A stretch of 64,000 nt of DNA from Ignavibacteriaceae bacterium (GCA_013388545.1 JACAFB010000015.1:1-64000), one strand, 5' to 3'; shown: positions 1-9,325, numbered from the stretch's first letter. Notes: generated by a model not told the origin, from the letters alone. A program made the numbers and translations.

Positions 1-9
1 AGTGGTCAT

Positions 10-86
10 TCTGACGAAGGTCAGAACCTTTCGAGTGGTGTATACTTTTATCAATTAAGGATTCGAAGCCCTGAAATAAATTCAGG
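10..86. repeat. Two small hairpins in the 1-178 intergenic stretch
   Basis: Two perfect short inverted repeats lie in this noncoding stretch: TCTGAC/GTCAGA around a GAAG loop (10-25) and CCTGAA/TTCAGG around ATAAA (70-86). The first is flanked by the direct repeat AGTGGT. Sequences resembling 'cattctgacgaagg' recur as dispersed intergenic elements in Bacteroidota-type genomes as I remember them, so this may be one copy of such a family. Only one copy is visible here, so family membership is inference. No gene is seen in 1-178. Confidence 0.3.
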
Positions 87-178
87 ACAAGGAATAATTC
101 AAACTAAGAAAATGATTTTATTGAAATAAGATTATAGTAGACATTAAGTTAAAGTGAATTTATACGACGTAAAACTGA

Positions 179-1453
179 CTAAGTCTTTTGCTTTTTTTTC
201 TTTGCAGCGGGAAACAAAATGTTATTTAATATCAAACGATATCCTGGAGAACTTTTATAGAGTGACAATTCTGTGGGAGGATCGCCAACCGCATGCTGAT
301 AATCTTCAGGATCGTGACCACCATAAAAGGTAAAAGTACCGCGGCCAAAGTTACCGTGAAGATATCTTACTTGTCCTAGGCCTGGTCTTTCTGCAAGAAT
401 CGTTACAGAGTTTTTAATCAACTCCCGTCTGAACATTGTAGTTTGACCCATAAAACCATGAATCACATTTGCATGACACTGTGTTAACATAGTTGGTACA
501 GGATCATATTTAGCTGAAAAGTCGAAAAGAGTGAAATAATCATTTTCGGCAGTGCCAACTTCAGCAGGTTGAATATCAATATCACTATACTCGTATATAT
601 ATGGATTCATTTCAACTTTAAAGTTTTCAAAAGCAAAGGTGTTTTGAAAGTCAAGATTTTGTTGAGCATTAGGATCAGCGGCGTCACCGTCAAACATTGG
701 GGCACAAATATCAACATTTAACGATGATAGTGAAATATCATATGAATCAGTTGCAGAACACATTGCAAAGAGAAATCCTCCTTGCCCGACATAATTTTTA
801 ATTTCAACTGCAATTTGTTTCATCATCTCAGAAACTTTTTTGAATCCGTTTTTTCTTGCACTTGTTTCATAAAGAATTTGCTGATCGATATACCATTGTG
901 CATTGCTAAAACTCGCATAAAATTTTCCGTATTGGCCTGTAAAGTCCTCATGGTGCAGGTGAAGCCAGTCATACTTTGAGAGATCGCCGCGAAGAATTTC
1001 GTCATTCCAGATTTTATCATAAGGTACGCGGGCATATTCGAGCACAAGAGTAACCGCATCATCCCAAGGCGCAAATCCAGGGGGCACATATACAGCAATT
1101 TTAGGGGCTTTCTCAAGCCTAACTACATCCATGTTATTATCTTCACTTTGTACAAACGAATAAATTTGCGAAGCCTCTTCAATCGAAAGAGTTTCGAACT
1201 TAACTCCTTCTATTCTGCATTCGTTTGCAAGTTCGTTGTTATAATCCAGAAGAAAAGATCCACCACGGTAGTTAAGAAGCCAGTCTGCAATTATTCCTTT
1301 CTCTAGAGCGCGGTATGTAATTCCATAAGCTTTAAGATGATCGTTTTGTGCCAGGTCCATAAAAATTAAAAGCTTTGATTGTGCTCTGACTGAAGGAATC
1401 AAACAGACAAAGAATAAAATCAGCAAGCCGAATAGATTTTTGTTTAAATTCAT
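179..1453 (-). CDS. Exported conserved protein, 'asparagine synthetase B'-labelled Bacteroidota family
   Basis: 424 residues with an N-terminal signal peptide (about 1-24, ending SVRAQ), so it is exported to the periplasm or beyond. The body matches from memory a strongly conserved Bacteroidota family that databases call 'asparagine synthetase B'. Recognisable stretches are DWLLNYRGGSF, YDWLHLHHEDFTGQYGKFYA, FAMCSATD, FYGGHDPEDY and a lysine-rich C terminus ending KKKKQKT. It has neither the N-terminal Cys glutaminase nor the PP-loop synthetase domain of real AsnB, and real AsnB is cytosolic, so the label is very likely wrong. The FAMCSATD segment resembles a glutamine-amidotransferase-like or ThuA-like fold, which is inference. 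The true function is unknown. It lies downstream of clpX on the same strand with a 77-bp gap. Confidence 0.8.
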   Translation of the reverse strand: MNLNKNLFGLLILFFVCLIPSVRAQSKLLIFMDLAQNDHLKAYGITYRALEKGIIADWLLNYRGGSFLLDYNNELANECRIEGVKFETLSIEEASQIYSFVQSEDNNMDVVRLEKAPKIAVYVPPGFAPWDDAVTLVLEYARVPYDKIWNDEILRGDLSKYDWLHLHHEDFTGQYGKFYASFSNAQWYIDQQILYETSARKNGFKKVSEMMKQIAVEIKNYVGQGGFLFAMCSATDSYDISLSSLNVDICAPMFDGDAADPNAQQNLDFQNTFAFENFKVEMNPYIYEYSDIDIQPAEVGTAENDYFTLFDFSAKYDPVPTMLTQCHANVIHGFMGQTTMFRRELIKNSVTILAERPGLGQVRYLHGNFGRGTFTFYGGHDPEDYQHAVGDPPTELSLYKSSPGYRLILNNILFPAAKKKKQKT

Positions 1454-1530
1454 TAAATGAAAATTATTTGGAAGTAAAAAGCCAGATTAAAAAAGCACCA
1501 CATCAATATTCCGAAAAGTACAGAATGAAT

Positions 1531-2781
1531 CTATGCAGATTTCCTGTCGATTTCGAGGAATATAGGTTCAGCACCTTTTTCAACCACATCTTTGGTAATA
1601 ATACATTTGTTCACTTTTTCTTTACCAGGAAGCTCGAACATAATGTCAAGCATAAATTCTTCAACGATAGACCTTAAAGCCCGTGCGCCTGTTTTTCGCT
1701 GCTGTGCTTTTTTAACTATTGCTTCAATGGCAAAAGGATCAAATTCAAGTTCGACTCCCTCAATCATAAAAAGTTTTTTGTACTGTTTTAGTATAGCGTT
1801 TTTCGGCTCAGTCAAAATACTTTTTAATGCCTCCGAAGACAAAGAGTGAAGAGGTGCAATAACAGGGAGCCTGCCGATTAATTCCGGAATCAATCCAAAA
1901 CGCAGCAAGTCTTCCGGCTGAATAAGTGATAATAATTCGTCACTTGAAAAGTTGTCTTTCAAATCAGATGCAAATCCGATTCTTGTTTTATTGATACGTG
2001 TTGCTACAATTTTATCAATTCCTTCGAATGCCCCGCCAACAACAAACAAGATATTTTTTGTATTAACATTTATAAGGCTTTGTTCCGGATGTTTTCTTCC
2101 GCCTTTGGGAGGAACACCGGCAACTGTTCCCTCGAGAATTTTAAGAAGCGCCTGCTGAACTCCCTCGCCTGATACATCTCTTGTAATTGAAGTGCTCTCA
2201 CTCTTTCTTGCAATCTTATCAATTTCATCGATATAAACTATACCTTTTTGTGCGCGTTCAAGATTATAATCTGCAACCTGCAGCAGGTGAACGAGAACTG
2301 TTTCAACATCGTCTCCAACGTATCCAGCCTCGGTTAAAGTGGTTGCATCGGCCATTGCAAAAGGAACATCAAGAATTTTTGCCAATGTTTGTGCAAGAAG
2401 TGTTTTACCAACTCCCGTAGGACCAATTAAAAGAATGTTACTCTTTTCAATTTCAACATCGTCTAATTCAAAAAAAGAAGTTTTTGAATGAATTCTTTTG
2501 TAATGGTTGTAAACAGCAACAGATAAAACTTTTTTTGCATGATCCTGCCCGATTACGTACTGGTCGAGTTCTTTTTTGATCGATGCCGGAGTATGGTTTT
2601 TAATATTTTTACTTCTGGAATTATTATAAGCGGCGAGGTTGTTCTTCAAAATATCAACACTGCTGCTGATACAAATATCACAAATGTATACATCAGGCCC
2701 GGCAATTAAGCTTTCAACTTCATTTCCGTCTCTGCCGCAAAATGAACATTTAACAAAGTTGTTGTTTTGTTTTTTACCCAT
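1531..2781 (-). CDS. clpX: ATP-dependent Clp protease ATP-binding subunit ClpX
   Basis: 416 residues, normal for ClpX. It unfolds substrate proteins in the cytoplasm and feeds them to ClpP. The N-terminal zinc-binding domain has cysteines at 12, 15, 34 and 37. Walker A GPTGVGKT is at about 120-127 and Walker [10 protein letters not shown] at about 181-189. The ClpX-typical GYVGDDVE and a C-terminal TGARALRS segment are present, so the enzyme looks complete. The gene follows the TPR gene with a 9-bp gap and is probably cotranscribed with it. The usual partners clpP and tig are not in this window, so this is not the classic tig-clpP-clpX operon. Confidence 0.97.
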   Translation of the reverse strand: MGKKQNNNFVKCSFCGRDGNEVESLIAGPDVYICDICISSSVDILKNNLAAYNNSRSKNIKNHTPASIKKELDQYVIGQDHAKKVLSVAVYNHYKRIHSKTSFFELDDVEIEKSNILLIGPTGVGKTLLAQTLAKILDVPFAMADATTLTEAGYVGDDVETVLVHLLQVADYNLERAQKGIVYIDEIDKIARKSESTSITRDVSGEGVQQALLKILEGTVAGVPPKGGRKHPEQSLINVNTKNILFVVGGAFEGIDKIVATRINKTRIGFASDLKDNFSSDELLSLIQPEDLLRFGLIPELIGRLPVIAPLHSLSSEALKSILTEPKNAILKQYKKLFMIEGVELEFDPFAIEAIVKKAQQRKTGARALRSIVEEFMLDIMFELPGKEKVNKCIITKDVVEKGAEPIFLEIDRKSA

Positions 2782-2790
2782 ATGGATTTA

Positions 2791-4626
2791 TCAACTTAGT
2801 TTGTTTCTTAATCTGATTATTTCCTGTCGTGCTTCATCAGTATAAAGTGACTGCGGGAAGCGCGCAAGCAATTGTTCATAAAATTCAATTGCTTTAACCG
2901 AACTTTTTAACTCATAATCGGAAATTTTACCCAGTAAATATAAGGCTTTATCTGCATAAATATTGTTTTTGTCTTCACCGGCAATTGTTTGAAATAGTTT
3001 AATTGACTCATCGATATTATTTAGAGCAAGCCTCATTTCAGCTTCACGCAATTTTGATATGCTCTGAAGAAGAAATACCTGCGGGTTCGAATAAATCTCC
3101 CTGTAAATTTCAGCCGCTTCCTCAAACCTGGTTTGTAACGCATAAAATTCTGCCAATGCAAACTTTGCAAGATTAGACGAATCATTAACAGTCGTGTTCA
3201 AAAGAAGTGACAGCTCTATTGCATCATTTGCCGCATTATCGCCAAGATTATTCATCACTTCAGAAAGAAGGGATTTTGAATTTTCAAATTCACCTTTAAA
3301 GAAAAGAAGCCGCGCCAGATTGTACTTTGCAATGTTTTTTCTTTCCTTTGGAATTATTGAACTTGCTAAAATTTTCTGGTAGAAATGTTCACTCTTTTCA
3401 AGTTCACCGCGCTGCAGAAATAATTTGCCCATCTCTTCAAGCGCATCCGGGAAGAAAAGCGAGCCGGGAGCTTCGTTAATTATTTCATTAAATAATTCTA
3501 TTGCCTCATCCTGTTTATTGTCGAGAAGCTTAAGCCTGGCTATTCTGATCGAAGCTTCATTTGAAAATTCAGTGTGCCGGTATTTTTCTCTGACTTCATT
3601 GTAGATAGAAACAATTTTTCCCGTTTCTTTTGAATCAACTAACCCGGGAAAACTGAAGGGCTTCCATTTTTTTCTTTCTATAGCCTGTTTTTGAGTGTTT
3701 AATTCTTCAAGGCTTTTTGCATAAGCAATTTTGATTGATGGAATTTGCGGTGACGAAGGATAAAGGGTAAGCAGTTCTTCAAATATTTTTGAAGCGATGT
3801 TAAATTCTTTTTCCTTAAACACGAAGATTCCAAACCTGTAAAGTTCATTTCCGTTTGAATTTGTTTCGTCGTCAATTTTTTTGTAAAGGCTGAATGCTTT
3901 TTCAAAATCCTTTTTTTCTGAATAAAGACGGGCAAGAAGAATATCAAAGTAAATGTTCCTTCCTGAGTCCCAATCTTCAAAAACTCTTATGCTTTGATCG
4001 AGAGCGTCAGGTTTATTGATATAAGTTAAAATTCTTGCTTCAATAAGTTGAAATTGATTCTGTTCCTTCGATAAAACTTCGCAGAACTCATTTGCAGCTT
4101 TGTCGTACCTCATAGTAAGCTGGTAAAGATTCGCCAGATCATAAGAAAAGATTTTATAATCTGAAGAAGCGCTTTTCCCTTTAATCAGAAACTCAATCGC
4201 TTTATCGAAAGCTCTTCTTTCTATTGCATAATTTGCAATTATTCTGTAGTTCATATTATTGGGTGAGAAGTTTTCCAGCGCACTTTCCCAAACTTCAAAG
4301 GCTTTCTCTTCATCCCCTGATTGATAAATTGTTGATCCTAAAAGTCCGTGAAGATTAATATCACCGGGGTATCTCTGAATTCTTTCGGTTAATAATAAAG
4401 CTGAAGCGCTGAAGTCCTTCTGTTTTAAATAGAGGTCATTTAAAGATTCAAAAAACTGAATATTGTGAGGTTCGTTGTTGTACAATTCTTCATAAATCGA
4501 ACGGGCTTTTGCCAGCTCTCCCGACTGCTCATATCCCTGTGCAAGCAAATAGCGGTTATATGAATCGTTCTGGGAAAAATTTGCCGCATTAATAATTAAA
4601 AGCAATATGCATGCGTACTTAATCAT
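2791..4626 (-). CDS. Exported tetratricopeptide-repeat protein
   Basis: 611 residues with a short N-terminal signal-like segment (about 1-18, ending NAANFSQ) and then repeated TPR-type helices over nearly the whole length. Visible repeat pieces include AKARSIYEELYNNEPHN, AFEVWESALEN, AIEFLIKGK, ASKIFEELLTLYPSS and AIEFYEQLLARFPQS. The C-terminal repeats resemble the YbgF/BamD type, which hold envelope protein complexes together. It is probably a periplasmic scaffold, but no partner is identifiable. It precedes clpX by 9 bp. Confidence 0.8.
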   Translation of the reverse strand: MIKYACILLLIINAANFSQNDSYNRYLLAQGYEQSGELAKARSIYEELYNNEPHNIQFFESLNDLYLKQKDFSASALLLTERIQRYPGDINLHGLLGSTIYQSGDEEKAFEVWESALENFSPNNMNYRIIANYAIERRAFDKAIEFLIKGKSASSDYKIFSYDLANLYQLTMRYDKAANEFCEVLSKEQNQFQLIEARILTYINKPDALDQSIRVFEDWDSGRNIYFDILLARLYSEKKDFEKAFSLYKKIDDETNSNGNELYRFGIFVFKEKEFNIASKIFEELLTLYPSSPQIPSIKIAYAKSLEELNTQKQAIERKKWKPFSFPGLVDSKETGKIVSIYNEVREKYRHTEFSNEASIRIARLKLLDNKQDEAIELFNEIINEAPGSLFFPDALEEMGKLFLQRGELEKSEHFYQKILASSIIPKERKNIAKYNLARLLFFKGEFENSKSLLSEVMNNLGDNAANDAIELSLLLNTTVNDSSNLAKFALAEFYALQTRFEEAAEIYREIYSNPQVFLLQSISKLREAEMRLALNNIDESIKLFQTIAGEDKNNIYADKALYLLGKISDYELKSSVKAIEFYEQLLARFPQSLYTDEARQEIIRLRNKLS

Positions 4627-4715
4627 ATATCATAAAAATATCAAAATATAATTCAGCGGCAAGTGAATAATTGAGTTGAATCGGGGAGCTAATTACAGAA
4701 TGAAGTAAATATTAA

Positions 4716-4749
4716 GCCGGAAAAGAAACCTTTAAGGGTTTAGTCCGGC
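4716..4749 (-). terminator. Putative terminator after the TonB-domain lipoprotein gene
   Basis: GCCGGA/TCCGGC closes an interrupted stem with inner AAACC/GGGTTT pairing. Read on the minus strand it is followed by TTAATATTT. It lies between the end of the sigma/anti-sigma/TonB operon and the start of the TPR gene. The T tract is weak. Confidence 0.45.
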
Positions 4750-4793
4750 CTAACAAATTTCACATAAAATTTATCAACGGGTACAATTTTCTT

Positions 4794-5621
4794 TCACTTA
4801 AGTTTGAAGAAAATCGGTACGGTCACCTGAGTTTTTACAGGCTTTCCTTTAACTTTTCCCGGGGTAAATTTTATTTTCATCACAGCATCTCTTGCAGCAT
4901 TATCAAGCAGAGGATTAACTCCTTTAATGATTTCAGTTTTAACAACATTTCCCTGTTCGTCAATCAAAGCTTTTACAAAAACCTTTCCCTCAATACCTTC
5001 TCTTTTTGCTTGTTCAGGGTAGATAACATTTTTAGCAAGCGCTTCCAACCCACCCAAAGGCATCGGCATTTCATCAGCGTTTGTGAGATATTCTTCCTGC
5101 GATCCAAAAATTCCACTCATAAAATTTGGAAGCTTCACCTCATATTTTCCGCCCGGAAGCGATATCACGCTTAAATCTTTCAGATCGGCATAAACCTTAA
5201 CGCGTTTGCCATCTTTTTCTGATGGATTAAATCTCCAATATTCAATTTTTTTGAGCAAAGCGTTATTAAGTTTATCTCTGTCAGTAAAATTTTTACGTCC
5301 ATCTGAACTGACCTCAAGCCGATCGTAGTAAGAGCTAATGTCTTTTAATTTTCTCACCTTACCTTTTTCGTCGATATAAACTCTCAGCGCTATTATGTAA
5401 CTCAGAGTGTCATCGGTTTTGTTTTCGTCGATAGATTTAACTGCTTCAACCAAATCTTTACGGATATCATAGTTACTATCAGCAAAACCCAGGGATTTAT
5501 CCACTTCCTCCTCTGACAAGTATTCAGCTTCCAGGTTAGGGATCAATTCGATTTGCGGCTTTTCTTCTTTACAGCCTGCGAATAGTATTGCCAGGGAAAA
5601 GAATAGAAAAAATCTTTTCAT
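4794..5621 (-). CDS. Lipoprotein with two TonB C-terminal-like domains
   Basis: 275 residues. The N terminus MKRFFLFFSLAILFAGC is a lipoprotein signal with lipid-accepting Cys17, followed by KEEK. Residues about 190-275 form a clear TonB C-terminal (energy-transducer) domain: YPEQAKREGIEGKV, VDEQG-type turn, FTPGKVKGKPV and the final VPIFFKL. Residues about 75-150 carry a second, diverged copy (VYIDEKGKVRKL ... KIEYWRFNPSEKDGK). Classical TonB has a transmembrane anchor and Pro-rich linker and works with ExbB/ExbD; here the anchor is lipid and no linker is seen. It is the third gene after an ECF sigma factor and anti-sigma factor with a 9-bp gap, suggesting a role in sensing or export stress. 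Function is inferred. Confidence 0.82.
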   Translation of the reverse strand: MKRFFLFFSLAILFAGCKEEKPQIELIPNLEAEYLSEEEVDKSLGFADSNYDIRKDLVEAVKSIDENKTDDTLSYIIALRVYIDEKGKVRKLKDISSYYDRLEVSSDGRKNFTDRDKLNNALLKKIEYWRFNPSEKDGKRVKVYADLKDLSVISLPGGKYEVKLPNFMSGIFGSQEEYLTNADEMPMPLGGLEALAKNVIYPEQAKREGIEGKVFVKALIDEQGNVVKTEIIKGVNPLLDNAARDAVMKIKFTPGKVKGKPVKTQVTVPIFFKLK

Positions 5622-5630
5622 TTTATTTCC

Positions 5631-6095
5631 TCATAAATTTGGATTGATAATTATTTCATTTGAAAATTTTGCGCGAACTTCAGCAGCAGGCAAACTGTTA
5701 AAAAGTGTTTGAATAGTTCGGGATTGTGAACTCACCTGAACTGAAAGGTTGTCTACTTTTTGCTGATAATCCGAAACTACTTTAAACAGGTATAAAGAAA
5801 GCAAAATCATAAGCACTGCAAAAACATAAGCAAGAGACGGCATTCGTTTCTTGTGAGCCGGCCTGTGTATTTCATGCAATTTTTTTTCAACTGAAATTAA
5901 AATTCTTTCTTCAAGCTCGGAAGGAATTTCTTCTGCTGAGTTCTCAATCTCACTCCTGATTGCACCAAGCTGCTTAAAATATTCACGGGCTTCTTCATTC
6001 TCAGACAGCATAGAAAACAAGCCTGGTTCATCTTTCTTATTCAATTCTCCATCAAAATAAAGATTTATAATTTCTTTAATCCTTAAATCATTCAT
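5631..6095 (-). CDS. Single-pass anti-sigma factor
   Basis: 154 residues. The cytosolic N terminus (NLYFDGELNKKDEPGLFSML) has the usual anti-sigma 'DGEL' start, one transmembrane helix spans about 86-105, and a periplasmic coiled-coil-like tail follows (QQKVDNLSVQVSSQSRTIQTL). The HxxxCxxC zinc motif of zinc-dependent anti-sigma factors is absent. It starts 12 bp after the ECF sigma gene, so it most likely holds that sigma factor at the membrane. RseP-type proteolysis could release it (rseP is at 10.5 kb), but that is inference. Confidence 0.82.
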   Translation of the reverse strand: MNDLRIKEIINLYFDGELNKKDEPGLFSMLSENEEAREYFKQLGAIRSEIENSAEEIPSELEERILISVEKKLHEIHRPAHKKRMPSLAYVFAVLMILLSLYLFKVVSDYQQKVDNLSVQVSSQSRTIQTLFNSLPAAEVRAKFSNEIIINPNL

Positions 6096-6107
6096 AGGTT
6101 AACCTTT

Positions 6108-6629
6108 CTATTGAACGAGTTTTGAAATTTTATTAACGAGCTTTTGACGCACCTTATATAATCTGCTTTTCACCAAAGCCTCATCAATTTCAAGTATTCC
6201 CGAAATTTCTTTATATGACAGGCCGCCGTATTCTTTAAGAATGAATACCTCTTTTTGCTCCGGCCCCAGCAAATCCAGTTCTTTCATAATCAACTCTTTG
6301 ATTTCTTTAAGTTCCGTTTCCTGAAAAATATCCTGATTTGAAAGTACATTAAGGTCATCGGTGCTCATAACATTAAATTGATCAAGGCGGACACGCTTCG
6401 ATCTAAAGTAATAGAGTATTTCATTTCGTGCTGTCTTGAATAACCAGAAATTGTAACTTGACGAGTTCTGAATTTCTGAAAGATTCTCAAAAAATTTCAA
6501 AAAGACATTTTGGACAATGTCTTCAGTCATGAGCCTATCATTAACCATTTTAAGTACATAGTTATATAACTTCTTTTTATACCGGTTAAAGACAATTGTG
6601 AACTCGATAACTTTTCGGGATTCTTCCAT
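6108..6629 (-). CDS. ECF-type RNA polymerase sigma factor
   Basis: 173 residues, typical of ECF sigma-70 proteins. Region 2 (about 15-85) includes MTEDIVQNVFLKFFEN and NFWLFKTARNEILYYFR. Region 4 (about 115-165) includes LDLLGPEQKEVFILKEYGGLSYKEIS, the -35-binding helix-turn-helix. First gene of a three-gene operon with its anti-sigma factor and the TonB-domain lipoprotein. It is divergent from the vWA lipoprotein gene across about 220 bp, so the shared gap may hold both promoters. Confidence 0.93.
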   Translation of the reverse strand: MEESRKVIEFTIVFNRYKKKLYNYVLKMVNDRLMTEDIVQNVFLKFFENLSEIQNSSSYNFWLFKTARNEILYYFRSKRVRLDQFNVMSTDDLNVLSNQDIFQETELKEIKELIMKELDLLGPEQKEVFILKEYGGLSYKEISGILEIDEALVKSRLYKVRQKLVNKISKLVQ

Positions 6630-6850
6630 ACAACTCTCTTTCTACTCTTAAAGATACCTGAGTGAATAAAAAGTTGTTACAGATGCCTTGATGAGTAAAA
6701 AAAATTTTTTTGTGCAATTTTTACTCAAATCATTATATTGATGTTTCAAATCGGTAAAAATAACTCTAATGTTTGATTTTGCTGCCAATTTTTTAGGCAT
6801 GAAAATTGAAAAACCGATGTAAAACTTTAATAACTTTTATGAGGTTAAAA

Positions 6851-7951
6851 ATGAAAAAACTTCTTTTTGCACTTCCTTTAATATTAGCCCTTTTTTATTT
6901 CGGATGTGACTCAACTGAACCTGATGGTACAGACAACTCCGATATTCCTCAGGACCCTGCAGGAGTAACCATTCCACTATTACAATTTAATAACATTCTT
7001 CCAACCGGTAATTTTACTTTAGGTGCTGGCAACAGAGTTAAAGTAAACTTACAAGGACTTATAAATCCCAAAACTAATCAGCCGATTCAGTTGTTTTACG
7101 ATGCAAACAACCCGGCAAGTTCAAATATTTTCCTTTCTGAAGACGGAGTGGTCAAAGGTTTGAAAGTAACTAAAGTTAGTACCGGAAATACCTTGAAAGC
7201 CGATGTTGTGTTTGTTGTTGACAACTCCGGAAGCATGGGTGAAGAAGCTGACTCAGTTGCAAATGGTATTATCTCATTTGCAAATTTCCTTCAGGCAAGT
7301 GGTCTTGATGTAAGATTTGGTGTTGTTGGTTATTATGGCCAGGTAAATGGCGCTCTTAATTTCACAACTGCACAGGCTCTCTCAAATTATTTAAATCGGG
7401 TTGGCTATTCTGGAACGAGCAGGACAGAAGGGTTCGCCGGACCTGACAGTGCTTCTTTACAGAACAGAGCTTCTAATTTTGCAAACACAGTTTATGATGA
7501 GAATGGTGTTGTTGCAGCTCTCTTCGCCGATTCAGTTTTTAGCTGGAGAGGTGATGCTCAAAGAGTAATAATCAACTTCACAGACGAATCAACACAACCT
7601 GACAATGCTTTACTTTGGAATACTGCTACAATGTGTGCGAAGCTTAGTGGTAAAGCAACAGTTCATACCGTTTATAGTGGTCCTGCAGATACAAGCTATG
7701 GGCTAAATGGTCCCTGGGGCCCATATCATGAACGTCCCTGGAAGATGTCCGAATGCACTGGCGGTACAATCAAATTCGTACCTCAGGATGCATCCGGCTT
7801 GAATCTTAAGAATCTGCCTGTTGCAGGAGCTTTGTCGAATAGTTACCTTGTTGAGTATGTTGCTGGTTCAACCGGAAAGGTTCATACAGTTATCATAGCC
7901 GTTAAAACCAATGATGCTGACGGTAAACAAGAATTCTCTGTTAATTACTAA
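6851..7951 (+). CDS. von Willebrand factor A domain lipoprotein
   Basis: 366 residues from the chosen ATG. The ORF track starts 45 bases upstream at a TTG, but the ATG at 6851 is preceded by GAGGT and gives a clean lipoprotein signal (MKKLLFALPLILALFYFGC, Cys19). A Pro/Asp-rich linker leads to a beta-rich segment, then a vWA domain from about residue 118 whose metal site DNSGSM (VVFVVDNSGSMGEE) is intact; FTDES further on fits the acidic MIDAS loop. vWA domains bind protein or ligand through a divalent ion, so it is probably an envelope adhesion or assembly protein. Divergent from the ECF sigma operon and possibly its target (inference). Confidence 0.82.
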   Translation: MKKLLFALPLILALFYFGCDSTEPDGTDNSDIPQDPAGVTIPLLQFNNILPTGNFTLGAGNRVKVNLQGLINPKTNQPIQLFYDANNPASSNIFLSEDGVVKGLKVTKVSTGNTLKADVVFVVDNSGSMGEEADSVANGIISFANFLQASGLDVRFGVVGYYGQVNGALNFTTAQALSNYLNRVGYSGTSRTEGFAGPDSASLQNRASNFANTVYDENGVVAALFADSVFSWRGDAQRVIINFTDESTQPDNALLWNTATMCAKLSGKATVHTVYSGPADTSYGLNGPWGPYHERPWKMSECTGGTIKFVPQDASGLNLKNLPVAGALSNSYLVEYVAGSTGKVHTVIIAVKTNDADGKQEFSVNY

Positions 7952-7970
7952 CCAGGATATTTGGCTAACA

Positions 7971-7999
7971 AAAAGGGCTTCATAATGAAGCCCTTTTTT
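7971..7999. terminator. Bidirectional terminator
   Basis: A perfect 13-bp inverted repeat around one central A (AAAAGGGCTTCAT / ATGAAGCCCTTTT) with T tracts on both strands. It sits between the convergent vWA gene and the haem/beta-barrel gene and probably serves both. Confidence 0.9.
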
Positions 8000-8002
8000 A
8001 TT

Positions 8003-9127
8003 TTAATAATAGATATGCGTCTGGATTACAACCGAGTTATTTGTTACATCTGGATTTTCCATTTGAATTCTGTATTGAGGACGAATCTCGATGAAGCTGT
8101 AAGGGAAAATTTCAAATCCTAAAATAATTCGTGATAATTCATCTTTCGTTAATTTGTCACTGGGATCAAATCTGTCATATCGCGCCACGAACTCAAGTCC
8201 TTTAATTATTCGATATGATGCTTCTACCATCAGAGCTGTGGTAACTGATTCTGCAACAACATAATCTTTAGCCGTAACATATTCACCGAGAAGTGAAATA
8301 CCGCTTACTCCGAATCCTAAAAATCCCGCATACATATTTACATTATTGTAACCGCCAGTAGTGAAGTTTTTATCTTTAAAATTACTGAAAGAACCACCTA
8401 ACATCAGGTTAACATTTTCACCAATTGATGGTGTTAGTTGAAGACTTGCGGTATAAGATGGATCAGTTGCAAAAAGTTCTCTTCTTGGATTACCGACACT
8501 TGCTGTTAAAAAAGCGAATTCAGAAATGAAAATTCCTGCTTCAACTCCGGATTCAACGTAGTCGGGTGTGAAAATTAAACCCTGCCTTCCGCCTGTTGCA
8601 AATAATAATCCAAAATCGCCCGCCCTTGTATAAGCCGTATGATCATCCATTTTTATTCCGAAATTCGGACTGAAAGTACCTCCTTTAATGTAGCCGTCAT
8701 TGGGAAGTATCCGGGCTACTGCATAGCCTTCATAAACTCTTTGTATGAAATCATACCTTACGAGCAAAGAAATTTCCTCAGATAAATCTAAGCCGGTGTA
8801 AACAGAAGCTGCCATTCTTTGAAAATCAGACTGAGTAGTTGAATCGGAAGTTCTTACTAAAAACTGACCTCTCAAATCAAGTCCATAGCTTATATTCTCC
8901 CCTATCATATTGCTCATCTTAAAGTTTTCATTATTTGAAGACATCATCGCAAGGTTGTTTTTCCCAAATTTCCAACCGCCGGTGTTTCTTAAAGCCCCGC
9001 CACTCGGATTAACGTGGCAATCAATACACTTTCCTCCCATTCTAAGAGCAAATCTTGGAATAGAATAAGATTCAGAAATTAGTCCGATAATGAAAAGGAT
9101 ACAAAAAGCCTGAAAAAGTTTATTCAT
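8003..9127 (-). CDS. Outer-membrane beta-barrel protein with an N-terminal c-type haem motif
   Basis: 374 residues with a signal peptide of about 1-22. Just behind it sits a single CIDCH haem-c attachment motif (Cys34, Cys37, His38) in the context MGGKCIDCHVNPSGGALRNTGG. The remainder (about 70-374) alternates polar and apolar residues, is rich in Gly and aromatics, and ends QTHIYY, all typical of an outer-membrane beta-barrel. The haem would be added in the periplasm by the cytochrome c maturation system. Similar 'CxxCHxNPxGGxxRN' headed barrels occur in anaerobic and metal-reducing bacteria as I recall, but I know of no defined function. Single gene, facing the vWA gene. Confidence 0.78.
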   Translation of the reverse strand: MNKLFQAFCILFIIGLISESYSIPRFALRMGGKCIDCHVNPSGGALRNTGGWKFGKNNLAMMSSNNENFKMSNMIGENISYGLDLRGQFLVRTSDSTTQSDFQRMAASVYTGLDLSEEISLLVRYDFIQRVYEGYAVARILPNDGYIKGGTFSPNFGIKMDDHTAYTRAGDFGLLFATGGRQGLIFTPDYVESGVEAGIFISEFAFLTASVGNPRRELFATDPSYTASLQLTPSIGENVNLMLGGSFSNFKDKNFTTGGYNNVNMYAGFLGFGVSGISLLGEYVTAKDYVVAESVTTALMVEASYRIIKGLEFVARYDRFDPSDKLTKDELSRIILGFEIFPYSFIEIRPQYRIQMENPDVTNNSVVIQTHIYY

Positions 9128-9325
9128 ACTTCTCCTTTTTGAATTTATTTAATGTTTTATGTGTTGAACAGAGAGTTGTAAGCTAAATCTCTGTAAACAA
9201 TATAACAAAATATCAATTAAATAATAGCATGAAGAAAGATTTTCTATAATTCAAATTGCTAACACATAATACGTTGATTAAATAACCTATCTTTAATAGC
9301 TTTGATATGAGGTAAATGAATTAAA

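Noticed and set aside
782-1116. ORF-track entries on both strands inside the first gene (782-979 and 823-1116)
   Set aside because: Shadows of the conserved exported protein in other frames.
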